Origin: Mycobacterium sp. shizuoka-1
GTDB lineage: Bacteria > Actinomycetota > Actinomycetes > Mycobacteriales > Mycobacteriaceae
Direction: 5' to 3'
Assembly (NCBI RefSeq): GCF_002723835.1
Contig: NZ_BEWG01000113.1
Span: forward strand, 61,640-125,639
Length of the DNA stretch: 64,000 nucleotides
The translations under genes and the position numbers were made by a program. Positions 62,814-64,000 of this stretch are shown in pieces. Position 1 is the stretch's first letter; every line of letters begins with the position of its first letter. The notes beneath the pieces were generated by a model. It saw nothing but the letters and a program-made list of their open reading frames with translations, was not told where the DNA came from and did not search any database.

Positions 62814-63374
62814 ATGGCCACGGTTGCCAACCGAGAGGCGTACTTCGAGATCGGCCTCGAGGTACTCGCTGACGTGGGATACGGCGGACTCAAGCTGGCC
62901 GAGGTGTGTAACCGGCTCGGTGTGACGACCGGGTCGTTCTACCACTACTTCTCCAGTTGGCCGGCCTACACCCGGGACCTGGTCTCGTACTGGGTGCAGG
63001 ACCGCACGGTCCGGGTGATCACCGCCATCCGCGAGGTGTCCGACCCTCGGCAGCGCATCGAGGCGATCATCCAGGTCGGGCTGTCGCTGCCGCACGGTGC
63101 CGAGGCCGCCATCCGGTCGTGGAGCTCGGTGAACCCGCATGTGCTCGAAGTGCAGTCCGAAGTGGACCGGCAGCGCTACAAGATCCTCTACGACTCGGCG
63201 CTCGAGATCGTCGGCGACCCGCGCCAGGCCGACGTCTACGCCGCTTGGGCCGTCTACGTCTTCATCGGCTACGAGCAGGCCACCCTGCCGCGCGAGCCGG
63301 AGATGTTCGGCTGGATCGCCCGCTACATGCTCGACGCACTGAGCTCAGGCAGTTTCGCCAGCGTGCCCCAGTGA
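62814..63374 (+). CDS. TetR-family regulator
   Basis: 186 residues from ATG 62814 (MATVANREAYFEIGLEVLADVGYGG). HTH with LKLAEVCNRLGVTTGSFYHYFSSWPAYT. The ligand domain is short (VQDRTVRVITAIREVSDPRQRIEAI onward). Its stop overlaps the start of the FUSC-type gene (GTGA), so it may regulate that transporter and the divergent aldehyde dehydrogenase. Confidence 0.88.
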   Translation: MATVANREAYFEIGLEVLADVGYGGLKLAEVCNRLGVTTGSFYHYFSSWPAYTRDLVSYWVQDRTVRVITAIREVSDPRQRIEAIIQVGLSLPHGAEAAIRSWSSVNPHVLEVQSEVDRQRYKILYDSALEIVGDPRQADVYAAWAVYVFIGYEQATLPREPEMFGWIARYMLDALSSGSFASVPQ

Positions 63375-64000
63375 ACCCGGCTGCCCTGTGGCACCGGGCG
63401 GCCGAGCGGATCCGGGCACGCGACCCCGAACATGACGGCGCGCGGCGCGCCGTGCGGGCCGCGATCGTCATCCCGATCGCCGCGGCGGTCAGCTTCGCCA
63501 TCGCCGGTGGGTCGCAGACGCCGCTGTTCACCATCTTCGGATCGATCGCGCTGCTGATCGTCGTGGACTTCCCCGGCAATATGAACGCCCGCGCGCTGGC
63601 CTACGGCGGACTGGGGTTCAACGGGGCGGTGCTGATCAGCGTGGGCACCCTGGCCGCCCCGATTCCCTGGCTGGCAGTCACGCTGATGTTCGTCCTGGGC
63701 GCGGCCGTCACGTTCTCCGGCGTGCTCAGCGAGGTCGTCGCCGCGGGCCAGCGGGCCACCCTGCTGACCTTCGTCCTGCCGGTGTGCACGCCGGTGGGCC
63801 CGCTCGGCGAGCGGCTGTTCGGCTGGCTGATCGCGCTGGCGATCTGCGTCCCCGCCGCGTTGTTCCTGTTCCCCCCGCGCCATCACGGCGAATTGCGCCG
63901 CCATGCCGCCGCGGTGTGCGCGGTGCTCGCCGACCGGATCGAGGGCACCGCCTCGGCGGCCGACGTCACTGCCGCGATGGACGCCCTGCGAGCCAACTTC
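63371..64000 (+). CDS. FUSC-type membrane protein, N-terminal part (runs off the window)
   Basis: 210 residues visible from GTG 63371, in frame to the end of the window. Hydrophobic pairs of helices (RAAIVIPIAAAVSFAIAG; LFTIFGSIALLIVVDFPG; LGFNGAVLISVGTLAAPIPWLAV; LLTFVLPVCTPVGPLGERLFGWLIALAI) and a cytoplasmic start of a soluble region are seen. The pattern fits the FUSC/aromatic-acid exporter group. Coupled to the TetR gene before it. The rest lies beyond the window. Confidence 0.75.
   Translation, partial: MNPAALWHRAAERIRARDPEHDGARRAVRAAIVIPIAAAVSFAIAGGSQTPLFTIFGSIALLIVVDFPGNMNARALAYGGLGFNGAVLISVGTLAAPIPWLAVTLMFVLGAAVTFSGVLSEVVAAGQRATLLTFVLPVCTPVGPLGERLFGWLIALAICVPAALFLFPPRHHGELRRHAAAVCAVLADRIEGTASAADVTAAMDALRANF

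Overview
The window looks like the chromosome of an environmental, probably rapidly growing Mycobacterium (Mycolicibacterium). It is GC-rich, carries a complete Mce1-type operon, PE-PPE-like, DUF2786 and TIGR04338 genes, and an MspA-type porin, a family typical of fast growers. Much of the gene order matches, in inverted orientation, the M. tuberculosis stretch around Rv0144-Rv0192 (comparison from memory, not computed). I see no rRNA, tRNA, CRISPR array, insertion sequence or prophage.

Layout. 0-4.3 kb: a copper-type locus (CsoR/RicR repressor, DUF305 lipoprotein, MFS transporter, start of a secreted protein) divergent from ilvD. 4.4-16.6 kb: an accessory stretch with a PE-PPE-like exported protein, a DAPG-hydrolase-like gene coupled to a berberine-bridge-type FAD oxidase with a divergent IclR regulator, a molybdopterin oxidoreductase preceded by two tandem Cys-containing 22-residue mini-ORFs, and a two-component system divergent from an ABC exporter and an MspA-family porin. 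16.6-20.9 kb: conserved block (TIGR04338 metallohydrolase, DUF2786, lipoprotein hydrolase, monoacylglycerol lipase, sigG). 20.9-29.9 kb: mixed metabolic and stress genes (Ddn-like reductase, lactate dehydrogenase, ferritin-like protein, hemophore-like protein, MarR/pirin pair, sugar-dehydrogenase-like lipoprotein, NAGPA-domain protein, SDR, YoaK).

29.9-45.3 kb: the Mce1 lipid import locus on the minus strand, in order fadD5, yrbE1A, yrbE1B, mce1A-F and four Mce-associated genes, mostly joined by ATGA/GTGA overlaps. The GntR repressor mce1R is divergent from fadD5, with a perfect palindrome between them.

45.3-64 kb: SRPBCC protein, TetR regulator with a palindromic operator and a divergent 36-residue ORF, LtrA-like membrane protein, thioesterase, a second NarL-type two-component system facing two tiny exported proteins, fadE2-ptpB, pntA (single chain)-pntB transhydrogenase, EamA transporter, HAD hydrolase, SDR, SAM methyltransferase, TetR, aldehyde dehydrogenase, another TetR and the start of a FUSC-type membrane protein.

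The most unusual signals are the duplicated mini-ORF module before the molybdoenzyme (every difference between copies is synonymous), the altered constriction of the porin, and the repeated operator-like elements in several divergent promoters. All functions are inferred from sequence alone.
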